NCBI GenBank assembly: GCA_934700265.1
Contig: CAKUXH010000004.1
Span: 1-22,241, forward strand
Reading direction: 5' to 3'
Origin: an uncultured Opitutales bacterium
Lineage (GTDB): Bacteria > Verrucomicrobiota > Verrucomicrobiia > Opitutales > UBA9783
Length of the DNA stretch: 22,241 nucleotides
Shown: piece by piece, positions 1-7,295 of the stretch
How the letters are laid out: every line of letters starts with the position of its first letter
How positions within the stretch are numbered: the first letter of the stretch is position 1
The notes under the pieces: generated by a model
Databases searched by the model: none
Told to the model about the DNA's origin: nothing
What the model saw: only the letters and a program-made list of their open reading frames with translations
Position numbers and translations under genes: made by a program

Positions 1-1067
1 GCATTATTATACCCAATAAAAACTTTCATTTTATCAGGGAATTGACGAGCCAATTCATTTAATCTCCATTCCCAATGGAACTCTCCATTTCCTACCACCA
101 CTACCTGAATGTCCATATGCTCAAAAACAAAGGGCAATGTATCCATAAATACATCCAAACCTTTTTGTTGATATAAACGACTAACTACACCTATAAGCGG
201 TACGTTTTTAGGAAATAAACCTAAGTTTTCTTGAAGTGCTTTTTTACAAATCTTCTTACCTGATAAATTATCAGCAGAAAAATGAGCAGGTATATGAGGA
301 TCCGTTTGTGGATTCCATAAATTTTCATCGATACCATTCACAATACCAATCAAATCACCCGCCTTAAATCTTAATACCTTATCCAATCCATACCCTAATT
401 CAGGCTTCTGTATTTCCTTAGCATAATTAGGACTAACTGTTGTTAACTTGGTAGCATGATACAACCCTCCTTTCATAAAATTTACACAACCTAATGATTC
501 CAAACTCTGCGCATGAAATTCAGTATAAGGAATTCCTGAGTATGCCAAAATATCTGCAGGGAAAACACCCTGATGTTCCAAATTATGAATTGTAAACACA
601 GTTGCTGCTTTATGCAGTGGACTCCCCTCCATCACAGTATTTAAAAATACAGGGACAAGCCCAGTTGTCCAATCATGACAATGAATAACATCCGGAACCC
701 AACGAAAAGCTTCGCACATATCTAAAGCTGCTTTACTAAAAAATGCAAAACGTTCCCCATTATATATGCTATTAAAATAAATTTCATCACCACAAAAATA
801 CTGCTGATATTCTATAAAGTAGTAAACAACCCGCTCACGAACATGCTTCCAAACACGACAAATTCTTTCATGCCCTCCTAATTTAATTGCAATATTATCG
901 TAACAAGAACAATTTTCTGGCAACTTTATACTTCCATACAAAGGCAAACAAACACGAACATCATGCCCTTGTCGCACTAAAACTTTCGGTAATGCTCCAA
1001 CAACATCCCCTAAACCACCAACCTTAGCAAATGGATAACACTCTGGACTCACCATTAATATTTTCAT
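1..1067 (-). CDS. glgA: Glycogen synthase, ADP-glucose type (5' part, cut by window edge)
   Basis: GlgA transfers glucose from ADP-glucose to the growing alpha-1,4-glucan in the cytoplasm. The first 355 codons are visible. The N-terminus reads MKILMVSPECYPFAKVGGLG, with the family's K-x-G-G-L nucleotide-sugar-binding motif at residues 15-19. Further on are the GT5-typical stretches around HCHDW, FTIHN and GIVNGIDE, and a VGVVSRL-like segment (here IGVVSRLYQQKG). The start is fixed by this N-terminus. About 120-150 C-terminal residues, including the catalytic Glu region, lie outside the window. No Shine-Dalgarno sequence precedes the ATG, and a good promoter candidate lies only 7 bases upstream. 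It is divergent from the exported protein gene at 1242. The identification is firm; completeness cannot be judged. Confidence 0.95.
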   Translation of the reverse strand, partial: MKILMVSPECYPFAKVGGLGDVVGALPKVLVRQGHDVRVCLPLYGSIKLPENCSCYDNIAIKLGGHERICRVWKHVRERVVYYFIEYQQYFCGDEIYFNSIYNGERFAFFSKAALDMCEAFRWVPDVIHCHDWTTGLVPVFLNTVMEGSPLHKAATVFTIHNLEHQGVFPADILAYSGIPYTEFHAQSLESLGCVNFMKGGLYHATKLTTVSPNYAKEIQKPELGYGLDKVLRFKAGDLIGIVNGIDENLWNPQTDPHIPAHFSADNLSGKKICKKALQENLGLFPKNVPLIGVVSRLYQQKGLDVFMDTLPFVFEHMDIQVVVVGNGEFHWEWRLNELARQFPDKMKVFIGYNN

Positions 1068-1074
1068 CTATTTT

Positions 1075-1103
1075 ATAATAGCAGTTTTATCTCTTCAAAT
1101 CAA
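1075..1103 (-). promoter_or_regulatory. Candidate sigma-70 promoter for glgA
   Basis: On the minus strand TTGATT (1098-1103) and TATTAT (1075-1080) are separated by 17 bases. The -10 element ends only 7 bases before the ATG, so the message would be leaderless or nearly so. The region is AT-rich, so a chance match is possible. Confidence 0.45.
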
Positions 1104-1241
1104 CAGGAATATTGAGACAAGACAAAAATACTTATTTTTACATCTTAGTATAATTTTTTGAAAAACAAATTAATACATTTTTCTGCTTGACATATTTAAT
1201 AAAAACATAAAAGTATCATGTCTTAAACGTAAGGGAAATAT

Positions 1242-2495
1242 ATGTTAAAAAGTAATAAATTTAATCTATTGCTGTGCTCTGTTTTTGTTTGCTCCACACA
1301 ATTTACAAACGCAGATTTTAATGAAGATTGGAACCTAATACAATCTGAAATTAAAGAATTCAATGAAAGTAAATCTTATCTTTCTGAGACCTTTCAACCA
1401 CTTGTTGAGTCATATTACATCCTAGAAGACTTAAGCTTCGTTTTAGGAGATAATAATGCTTTCAAAAAAATAAAAACTAATCTTTTCAAATTATATCATT
1501 CTTTTAATAATATAAATAAAATTTTAGATAAAATTTCAGATAAAAAAATTACAACTGGTGAAATAAGTAAATTAGCCTTGATTCAATTTCCAAATATGAA
1601 CCAAGAATTACATACCATATTTGAATCAACCGCTGAAATATTCTACCGTTTACCTTGCTATAAAACTTTTAGTCTGCTTAGATTGAATATAGAGAACAGT
1701 CCAGAAGAAATACAAAGTAAGTACATAAAATATGCTAGTGCACCAGAAAAATTTTTTATAAAACTATACAAGCTTTACACAACCCAATACTATATCTTTG
1801 CAGAAAGACAAAATCCTACTAAACGCCTTTTTGCCGATCAAACTGCTTTAGAAAAAAATTTAATAAAATATCATACTGATTGGTACGCAACTGCTCCGGA
1901 CACAGACCAAGAATGCCTGTACACAACCGATACTATCTTTGATATTCTAACAGGGAATGTTCCTACAACGGACCTAGGAAATAAAATTAAACACTGCTTA
2001 AATGAGAAAATTCTTCCTATTCCCTCAAATCGAGAACAATGGCCTTATATAATTTCTGAAATTATAAATTTTTTGAAAATTAAATCAGAAAAAAACAAAC
2101 AAGAATTCTCTGAAAGTTTAGAAGATCTTTTTTATATTTTCTACACACACTTTAATAACCCTGAACAATGTATTTTCGAAGACTTTAATCCAACTCTTAC
2201 AAGCAAAGATCATTTAATAAGAGAAAAATTTTACAATCGTCTTAGGGAAAATTTTCTTCTCTTAGTCACAAGTATTTATACTACTGATATCTTCCTACAT
2301 GCACTAATCGAATATCTTAAAAAAGAAAATCTTTTCAATGAAAATAATGCAATTCGTCTATTAATATTTTTAATGCATGAAAGATGTGAACGCGAATTCC
2401 AGGTCCAAAAAGTTACATATAACATAAAACACCATGTAACAGAAGAAAACCATTCATATGAGTTGCAATTAATTCGTAAAACCGAAGAAATCTAA
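1242..2495 (+). CDS. Exported protein of unknown function, mostly alpha-helical
   Basis: I do not recognise a family. The 417-residue product starts with a Sec signal peptide: Lys at residues 3 and 6, a hydrophobic stretch around FNLLLCSVFVCS, and a likely cleavage after Ala24 (TNA|DF). The rest is rich in Glu, Lys, Asn, Leu and Phe and reads as helical, with no membrane segment and no recognisable catalytic motif. The ATG is preceded by AAGGGA at a suitable spacing. A perfect TTGACA lies at 1187-1192, but the -10 options downstream are poor. The gene stands alone, divergent from glgA and converging on fliP, with stop codons that overlap by four bases. Export plus lack of recognisable homology in a type III-bearing genome makes it a candidate host-interaction protein, but that is inference. 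Confidence 0.7.
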   Translation: MLKSNKFNLLLCSVFVCSTQFTNADFNEDWNLIQSEIKEFNESKSYLSETFQPLVESYYILEDLSFVLGDNNAFKKIKTNLFKLYHSFNNINKILDKISDKKITTGEISKLALIQFPNMNQELHTIFESTAEIFYRLPCYKTFSLLRLNIENSPEEIQSKYIKYASAPEKFFIKLYKLYTTQYYIFAERQNPTKRLFADQTALEKNLIKYHTDWYATAPDTDQECLYTTDTIFDILTGNVPTTDLGNKIKHCLNEKILPIPSNREQWPYIISEIINFLKIKSEKNKQEFSESLEDLFYIFYTHFNNPEQCIFEDFNPTLTSKDHLIREKFYNRLRENFLLLVTSIYTTDIFLHALIEYLKKENLFNENNAIRLLIFLMHERCEREFQVQKVTYNIKHHVTEENHSYELQLIRKTEEI

Positions 2496-3205
2496 AAGAA
2501 GCTTTTCACTAGCGTTTTAACGACTAAAGACCAGCCATCCACAAGTACAAAAAGTAAGATCTTAAAAGGAAGAGCTAGGATGGCTGGAGGCATCATCATC
2601 ATACCCATTGCCATTAGAATAGACGCAACAATAAAATCAATAAGCACAAATGGAAGAAATATCATAAAGCCCATTTGAAAAGCCGTTCTCAGCTCACTCA
2701 AAATAAAAGCAGGAATGACAATCGTTAAAGACAAATCTTCTTGCTTTTCAGGGAATTTTTCCAAACGAGATAAATCTAAAAAAAACTCTAAATCTTTCGG
2801 TCGTGTTTGCCCTAACATAAACAATTTTAAATGGCGTCCACCAATTTCAACCGCTTGTTTAGATGTAATTTTATGCAAATTATACGGTTCAATCGCTGTT
2901 TCATAGATACGTTCTCCAACAGGAGCCATTAAGAAAATACTCAAAAAAAATGCAAGCCCTATAATAATTGGATTCGATGGATTAGACCCCAAACCAAGAG
3001 CATTTCTTACAAAACTAAGTACGATAACTATACGTGTAAAACTTGTTGTTAACATTACTATCGATGGGCCTAACATAAGCAAGGTCATCAATAAAACAAG
3101 CTGTATTCCCGGAGCCCAATCATTACCTAAAAGATTATAATTGTTCCACTGTATCTGCAAAGAAGAATTAGCAGCATCTAAAAACATTGGCAAACGGGAT
3201 AACAT
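2492..3205 (-). CDS. fliP: FliP/SctR-family export-gate membrane protein, closest to FliP
   Basis: FliP (SctR in injectisomes) forms the pentameric core of the inner-membrane export gate of flagella and type III secretion systems. The 237 residues show the family pattern: an N-terminal membrane segment followed by TSFTRIVIVLSFVRNALG, a polar periplasmic middle part (about 105-155), then IPAFILSELRTAFQMGF and the terminal membrane block with GMMMMPP, LPFKILLFVLVDGW. The S-E-L-[KR]-T-A-F and M-G-M-M-M forms look more like flagellar FliP than YscR-type SctR. There is no long cleavable signal peptide; the start at 3205 leaves about 30 residues before the first membrane segment. No fliQ, fliR, flhB or other basal-body gene is adjacent, which is unusual because fliPQR normally sit together. 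Family assignment is sure; flagellar versus injectisome use is not. Confidence 0.88.
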   Translation of the reverse strand: MLSRLPMFLDAANSSLQIQWNNYNLLGNDWAPGIQLVLLMTLLMLGPSIVMLTTSFTRIVIVLSFVRNALGLGSNPSNPIIIGLAFFLSIFLMAPVGERIYETAIEPYNLHKITSKQAVEIGGRHLKLFMLGQTRPKDLEFFLDLSRLEKFPEKQEDLSLTIVIPAFILSELRTAFQMGFMIFLPFVLIDFIVASILMAMGMMMMPPAILALPFKILLFVLVDGWSLVVKTLVKSFF

Positions 3206-3252
3206 ATGATAACTATAGCCTATTCACCATTACAAAGCAAGTTAAAAGACTT

Positions 3253-3282
3253 ATCTAACATAAGAAGTTTTTCTATTGTCAA
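3253..3282 (-). promoter_or_regulatory. Candidate promoter for fliP
   Basis: On the minus strand a perfect TTGACA (3277-3282) is followed after 18 bases by TTAGAT (3253-3258). It lies directly after the U-tract of the rpmG terminator, so fliP appears to be transcribed on its own. The -10 element is only a fair match. Confidence 0.45.
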
Positions 3283-3287
3283 ACAAC

Positions 3288-3314
3288 AAAAAAAGCATCC
3301 AAAAATTTGGATGC
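3288..3314 (-). terminator. Rho-independent terminator of rpmG
   Basis: A perfect 9-base-pair stem, GCATCCAAA (3295-3303) with TTTGGATGC (3306-3314), is followed on the minus strand by seven U (from 3294 down to 3288). It begins 22 bases after the rpmG stop codon. Confidence 0.85.
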
Positions 3315-3336
3315 CTAAAAACATATGAAAAACAAA

Positions 3337-3507
3337 TTATCCCTTTATTTCTCTATGAAGCGTATGACGCTTCAAGAAACGATTGTACTTCATCTTTTCA
3401 ACTTTTTCAGTTTGAAGCTTCTTATTACGTGTTGTCATATAACGAGAAGCAGGTTTTCCTTCCTTACGAGCTTCTGTACATTCAATAATTACGTGTTCTC
3501 TAGGCAT
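3337..3507 (-). CDS. rpmG: 50S ribosomal protein L33 (bL33)
   Basis: This 56-residue frame begins [19 protein letters not shown] and continues [10 protein letters not shown], then [16 protein letters not shown]. That is the L33 pattern (an I-x-L/x-C-T-E strand, an R-Y-x-T-x-K-N-like strand and a basic L-E-x-x-K-Y-x-x-x-x-x-K-x-H-x-x-H/x-x-E tail). L33 is a small protein of the large ribosomal subunit near the E site. Only one of the Zn-ribbon cysteines (Cys10) is present, so this is a zinc-independent (C-minus) form. The gene is monocistronic: TATAAT lies 19 bases before the ATG and a strong terminator follows. AAGAGA is a weak ribosome-binding site. It is short enough to be missed by length-filtered gene callers. 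Confidence 0.95.
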   Translation of the reverse strand: MPREHVIIECTEARKEGKPASRYMTTRNKKLQTEKVEKMKYNRFLKRHTLHREIKG

Positions 3508-3526
3508 AAAATTCTCTTATTAATGA

Positions 3527-3532
3527 ATTATA
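3527..3532 (-). promoter_or_regulatory. -10 element of the rpmG promoter
   Basis: A perfect TATAAT on the minus strand lies 19 bases before the rpmG start codon. No good -35 is seen at 16-18 bases (TTGAAA is present at 21 bases), so the upstream half is unclear. Confidence 0.55.
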
Positions 3533-3612
3533 CGGTAAATACTTTTCTAATTATTTCAACATAAAAAACCATCTTTTTATCAAAAACTAAAAATTTTTCG
3601 CTAAAACTTAAA

Positions 3613-5016
3613 TTAACAAGTACGACTCCATTGATCTAATATGCTAGAAAGCCTTCCATTAGAAAAACAACATACCAACGTTTTTGTCGCTAAATTATTC
3701 AAACGTTGACATAGCTCTTCGTAGTTAGATAAAAGCTCAACATTACAAATCGATCCATTCAGTAGCTGCTTTACTTCTAATAAATTTATTTTGGACAATC
3801 CATTTTCATGAACAAAACGATCGCTATATAAATTATCTTTTGCAGGCAACAACCAAACTTCGTCTGAATTTTCAAAAGCAAATATCGATTTTTCTTGAAA
3901 ATAACTTGATGCACTCGTATTACAAGCCGGTTCAAAACAAGCTACAATTTTATACAATGGATAACACCGCCTCAATGCTTCTAATGTCGAATGAATAGCA
4001 GTTGGGTGATGCCCAAAATCTTCCATTATGATACACTCATTCAACTGTTTAACAATTTTTTGACGACGTGCAACCCCTCCAAACATCTTCAAACAACTTA
4101 CATCTACCTTAACCCCATTCACATAACAAGCAACATAAGCCATAGCGATATTACGCGCGTTAAACCGCCCCAATAACGGTACTGAAATATGATCAATGAC
4201 CGTCTTATTTTTATTGCACACATCGAACGAAATTCCGGCTTTATTTTCAAAAAAATTATCGATACACCAATCGTTTTCTTCCCCGAAACCCACCGTATGA
4301 ACTGAAGTCCAATTACACGGTAATAAAGCTTTAACCATGTCATCATCACCGTTTAAAATAAGATGTCCATTGTCGGGCAATAAACGAGTTAATTGATAAA
4401 AAGACCTCTGAACCTCTTGAATATCTCTAAAAATATCTGCATGATCAAACTCCAAATTATTAATAATAAGCGTTCGAGGCCAATAATGAAAAAACTTACT
4501 TCGTTTATCAAAAAAAGCTGTATCATACTCATCGCCTTCTATCACAAACGGCGCAATATCATCTCCCAAGGAACAGCCACAAGTGAAATTCTTAGGTAAA
4601 CCTCCAATTAAATAACCTGGTTTGCAAACTGTCTTTAACAAAAACGCAAGTAAAGAAGTAGTCGTTGTCTTGCCATGAGTGCCTGTAACCACCCACATAT
4701 TTCGCTTTCGGAAAAGCTGATTACTTAAAAATTCTGGAAATGAATAAAACGGTATTATGCGTTTTCGAAGCAAATATTCCAGCTCAACATTTCCACGTGA
4801 AATTGCATTCCCAACAATCACCAAATCAAGCGATAATTGCTTTAATCGATCTACATTATAGCCTTCGTAGGTTTGCACATTACTTTTTTTCAAAAGTGTT
4901 GCAATAGGATCAAAAAACTTTCCATCCACTCCAGAAACGATATGACCCATTTCCCGTAACAGCAACGCTACATGTGCCATTGCAGTCCCACAAATCCCCA
5001 TAATGTAAATCTTCAA
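3613..5016 (-). CDS. mpl: UDP-N-acetylmuramate:L-alanyl-gamma-D-glutamyl-meso-DAP ligase (murein tripeptide recycling)
   Basis: Mpl joins recycled murein tripeptide to UDP-MurNAc using ATP, re-entering peptidoglycan synthesis in the cytoplasm. The 467 residues follow the Mur-ligase order: N-terminal GICGTAMAHVA (about 7-17), ATP-binding P-loop GTHGKTTTT (112-120), and NNLEFDHADIF (186-196), a hallmark separating Mpl from MurC. These are followed by the central and C-terminal ligase domains, with the DFGHHPTAI segment near residue 330. The length fits the family (about 450-470). The start is a TTG: the frame must begin MKIYIMGICG, and AGGAG lies about 10 bases upstream, between the stop of the Rpn-like gene and this start (14-base gap). 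It is the last gene of the rlmN > rpn > mpl unit. Its presence implies DAP-type peptidoglycan that is made and recycled. Confidence 0.93.
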   Translation of the reverse strand: MKIYIMGICGTAMAHVALLLREMGHIVSGVDGKFFDPIATLLKKSNVQTYEGYNVDRLKQLSLDLVIVGNAISRGNVELEYLLRKRIIPFYSFPEFLSNQLFRKRNMWVVTGTHGKTTTTSLLAFLLKTVCKPGYLIGGLPKNFTCGCSLGDDIAPFVIEGDEYDTAFFDKRSKFFHYWPRTLIINNLEFDHADIFRDIQEVQRSFYQLTRLLPDNGHLILNGDDDMVKALLPCNWTSVHTVGFGEENDWCIDNFFENKAGISFDVCNKNKTVIDHISVPLLGRFNARNIAMAYVACYVNGVKVDVSCLKMFGGVARRQKIVKQLNECIIMEDFGHHPTAIHSTLEALRRCYPLYKIVACFEPACNTSASSYFQEKSIFAFENSDEVWLLPAKDNLYSDRFVHENGLSKINLLEVKQLLNGSICNVELLSNYEELCQRLNNLATKTLVCCFSNGRLSSILDQWSRTC

Positions 5017-5030
5017 AATAGTAATATCTC

Positions 5031-6092
5031 CTACTCTGCTAGTATTTGCTGTACTTCATCGAAGGGAAGATCTAGCATTGCTGCTATTTGTTCTGCCTGC
5101 ATTCCTTTACTATATATTTTCCTTACATTTTGCTTTATTCCTTCTTCAATACCCACTTGTATCCCTTCTTTTTTTGCTGTATCCAAAGCATCTTCTTCAT
5201 ATTCCTTTTGTAGTATTATCCTTTCCCATTCCTCTTGACTTACATTAGCTAGGACATTTTCTATCACACTCTTAATGTTCTTATCGATTTGTTCTTCAGG
5301 ATAATAAATCTTATATCGCTTATTCAACGTCAGGACTCCCCACTGTTTGATGGCAAACAGTTTCAACCACGTAATTCCAACAATATCTAACTGCTTCCCA
5401 TTAATATATATTTCTTCATTTTGAGTTAACTTTCTCAAATCTATCGAATTCGTTTCCAATATATTCTCTTCCCCTGTGAGTCGCTCTGGTTGGTTCGTTT
5501 TGGGATCTATCTTACACCAAGCATAACAAGCTGATGCATCATCATATGCTTGTTTCATTGGAAAATTTAATAACCCTAATGCTTTTGCCGGTATACTATG
5601 TCGCCACCTCAAATTATCACCGTATTCTATCAACCTTTCTGTAAAAAATGTCTGCTCGACTCTTTGCATCTCTAAATCAAAAGCTTCCTCAATCTCATCT
5701 CTACTTCGTTTTCTTGTTCCTTCTTCATTTTCACTGCTATGATCTGCATAATAAATGCATTTACAGGCCACGTCACAAAACGTTATCCCATTGTGACTAG
5801 TCTCACCTAACTGTGTTGTTTCTTTATCTAATGCCTCTATTCGTCGTATCTTTATATCTTCTTCTTTGGCTCCTGGAAAATAAATACCGTTTAAAAAACT
5901 TATTAAGTATTGCTGTATTGACATAACCATCTTAAAAGTCTGATCATAACTCGGATCTACTATCTCTCTGCTTATAATATTACTATCCGGAAATGCTTCC
6001 CTTGCTTTCTCTTCACTCTTAAATATCCAACTCTTACCTTCTACATTTATTATTCCTAGCAAACTCAATATTATCCATCTTAACTTTTTCAT
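5031..6092 (-). CDS. Exported Rpn-family (PD-(D/E)XK) nuclease-like protein
   Basis: Rpn proteins are YhgA-like recombination-promoting DNA endonucleases, often annotated as putative transposases. The family signature is clear: D46-P-S-Y-D50-x-x-F-K54, then a hydrophobic helix with YLISFLNGI. The putative nuclease strands follow, with Asp107 (CDVACKC) and Glu141-x-Gln143 (FDLEMQ). A polar insert of about 20 residues (116-136) with RKRSRDE separates the two strands. The C-terminus has the family's GIQVGIEEGIKQN repeat-like helix and a helix-turn-helix-like end (MLDLPFDEVQQILAE). The start at 6092 is chosen because GGAG/AGAGG precedes this ATG and because it yields a signal peptide (KKLR, hydrophobic WIILSLLGIINV, cleavage near Gly19). 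A GTG at 6140 overlapping the rlmN stop is possible but would bury the signal. It lies between rlmN and mpl in one operon. Whether it is exported and active is unproved. Confidence 0.82.
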   Translation of the reverse strand: MKKLRWIILSLLGIINVEGKSWIFKSEEKAREAFPDSNIISREIVDPSYDQTFKMVMSIQQYLISFLNGIYFPGAKEEDIKIRRIEALDKETTQLGETSHNGITFCDVACKCIYYADHSSENEEGTRKRSRDEIEEAFDLEMQRVEQTFFTERLIEYGDNLRWRHSIPAKALGLLNFPMKQAYDDASACYAWCKIDPKTNQPERLTGEENILETNSIDLRKLTQNEEIYINGKQLDIVGITWLKLFAIKQWGVLTLNKRYKIYYPEEQIDKNIKSVIENVLANVSQEEWERIILQKEYEEDALDTAKKEGIQVGIEEGIKQNVRKIYSKGMQAEQIAAMLDLPFDEVQQILAE

Positions 6093-6136
6093 CCTCTTCT
6101 CTCCTTTTTCTTTATTACCTATTTTCGTAACTTTTA

Positions 6137-7180
6137 TCACAAATCACACTGCCTGTCAAGTCTATTTTTATATCCAGCCGCTAATTGACCACAAGCTCCT
6201 TTGATAGATTTACCAAAAGACTGTCGAACAGTCGCTTCAATGCCATACTTTTCCAATTGCTTCTGAAGTTGAACAGCAGCATTACGTTGAGTTTCTTGCA
6301 AATCTAAACTTGGAATAGGATGAAAAGGTATCAAATTTACGTGATATAAGTAAGCCAAAGACCCACGATTTTTAAATAACTGTACCAAATGTTGTAAATC
6401 TTCAGAACGATTATTAATACCATCGATAACAATATATGCCAAATAAACTTTTTTATTGATCGCTTTTACATGCTCATCTAAAGCCTCAAATATTTCAGGG
6501 AAATGGTATTTCTTAGCACTTGGCATCCATTGCTCGCGGAGAGATTGCTCTGGGAAATGCAACGAAAAAGTAAGTGTAATTTGAGGGCAACGTTTTGTTA
6601 ATTCACGAATTCCAGGAACACATCCCACCGTTGAAACACTTATTCGATGCGGACTTAGCCCAAACATATCTGGGGCAATTAAACAATCTAATGCGTCAAA
6701 AATATTAGGATTTAAAAAAGCCTCTCCCATCCCCATAACGGTAATACGGTCGATTCCTTCCGTCGTCTTAGCCACATATAAAACCTGCCCTAAAATCTCA
6801 TCCAATGTAAGATTTCGTTTAAAACCTATCCCACCTGTAGCACAAAAAGCACAAGCACATGGACAGCCAACCTGTGTAGAAATACATAAAGACCTAATGC
6901 CTTCATGAAATTTCATATAAACGCTTTCTACACGTTCACCATCTTCCAGCTGAAACAAATACTTCTTCGCTTGTTCATCTTCTAAGATCGTTAAAGGTTT
7001 AAGCGCATGTAAATTTGAACCAAACCGCTCACTTAAATCCTCTCGCAAATCCGCTGAAAATGTTGTTAAATCTTCTATATTCAAACATTTTTCTTTAAAA
7101 AATGCCTGTTTCCATTGCTTAATACGAAACTTAGGTTCACCCCGTTTTTCTAAAAACTGTATAACTTCTTTAAATTTCAC
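6137..7180 (-). CDS. rlmN: Dual-specificity rRNA/tRNA adenine-C2 methyltransferase, radical SAM
   Basis: RlmN methylates C2 of A2503 in 23S rRNA and of A37 in some tRNAs, through a radical-SAM mechanism with a methyl-cysteine intermediate. The 347 residues carry the cluster motif Cys106-x3-Cys110-x2-Cys113, the upstream Cys99 (SLCISTQVGC), GMGE at 150-153 and the C-terminal catalytic Cys330 in ACGQLAAG. In the usual GMGEPLLN motif this protein has GMGEAFLN. The N-terminus with RGEPKFRIKQW matches the family and supports the start, which is a GTG without a ribosome-binding site, directly after a run of eight T. An ATG 16 bases upstream is out of frame by one base. It is the first gene of a unit with the Rpn-like gene and mpl, and lies just downstream of a terminator. 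Confidence 0.94.
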   Translation of the reverse strand: MKFKEVIQFLEKRGEPKFRIKQWKQAFFKEKCLNIEDLTTFSADLREDLSERFGSNLHALKPLTILEDEQAKKYLFQLEDGERVESVYMKFHEGIRSLCISTQVGCPCACAFCATGGIGFKRNLTLDEILGQVLYVAKTTEGIDRITVMGMGEAFLNPNIFDALDCLIAPDMFGLSPHRISVSTVGCVPGIRELTKRCPQITLTFSLHFPEQSLREQWMPSAKKYHFPEIFEALDEHVKAINKKVYLAYIVIDGINNRSEDLQHLVQLFKNRGSLAYLYHVNLIPFHPIPSLDLQETQRNAAVQLQKQLEKYGIEATVRQSFGKSIKGACGQLAAGYKNRLDRQCDL

Positions 7181-7228
7181 AAAAAAAAGGTAACATTTTT
7201 ACAAAATATCACAAGTCTGAAAAATACT

Positions 7229-7254
7229 AAAAAACCCACAAACATAACTGTGAG
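7229..7254 (-). terminator. Terminator after the second Rpn-like gene
   Basis: On the minus strand CTCACA (7254-7249) pairs with TGTGGG (7240-7235), with one G-U pair and an 8-base loop, followed by six U (7234-7229). It ends the Rpn-like gene at 7296 and separates it from rlmN. The plus-strand reading is also followed by T, so it may work both ways. Confidence 0.7.
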
Positions 7255-7295
7255 TTTTTATAATACAAATAAAAAGTTAACAAACCACTTACTAA

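Noticed and set aside
1187..1219. Complete promoter for the exported protein at 1242
   Set aside because: TTGACA is perfect but the only good -10 (TATCAT) is 21 bases away, too far for a standard promoter.
3276..3564. Two plus-strand frames of 70 and 79 codons
   Set aside because: They lie opposite rpmG and its terminator; the minus-strand frame is an unmistakable L33.
6092..6140. GTG at 6140 as start of the first Rpn-like protein
   Set aside because: It overlaps the rlmN stop as GTGA, but the ATG at 6092 has a strong ribosome-binding site and places a proper signal peptide at the N-terminus.
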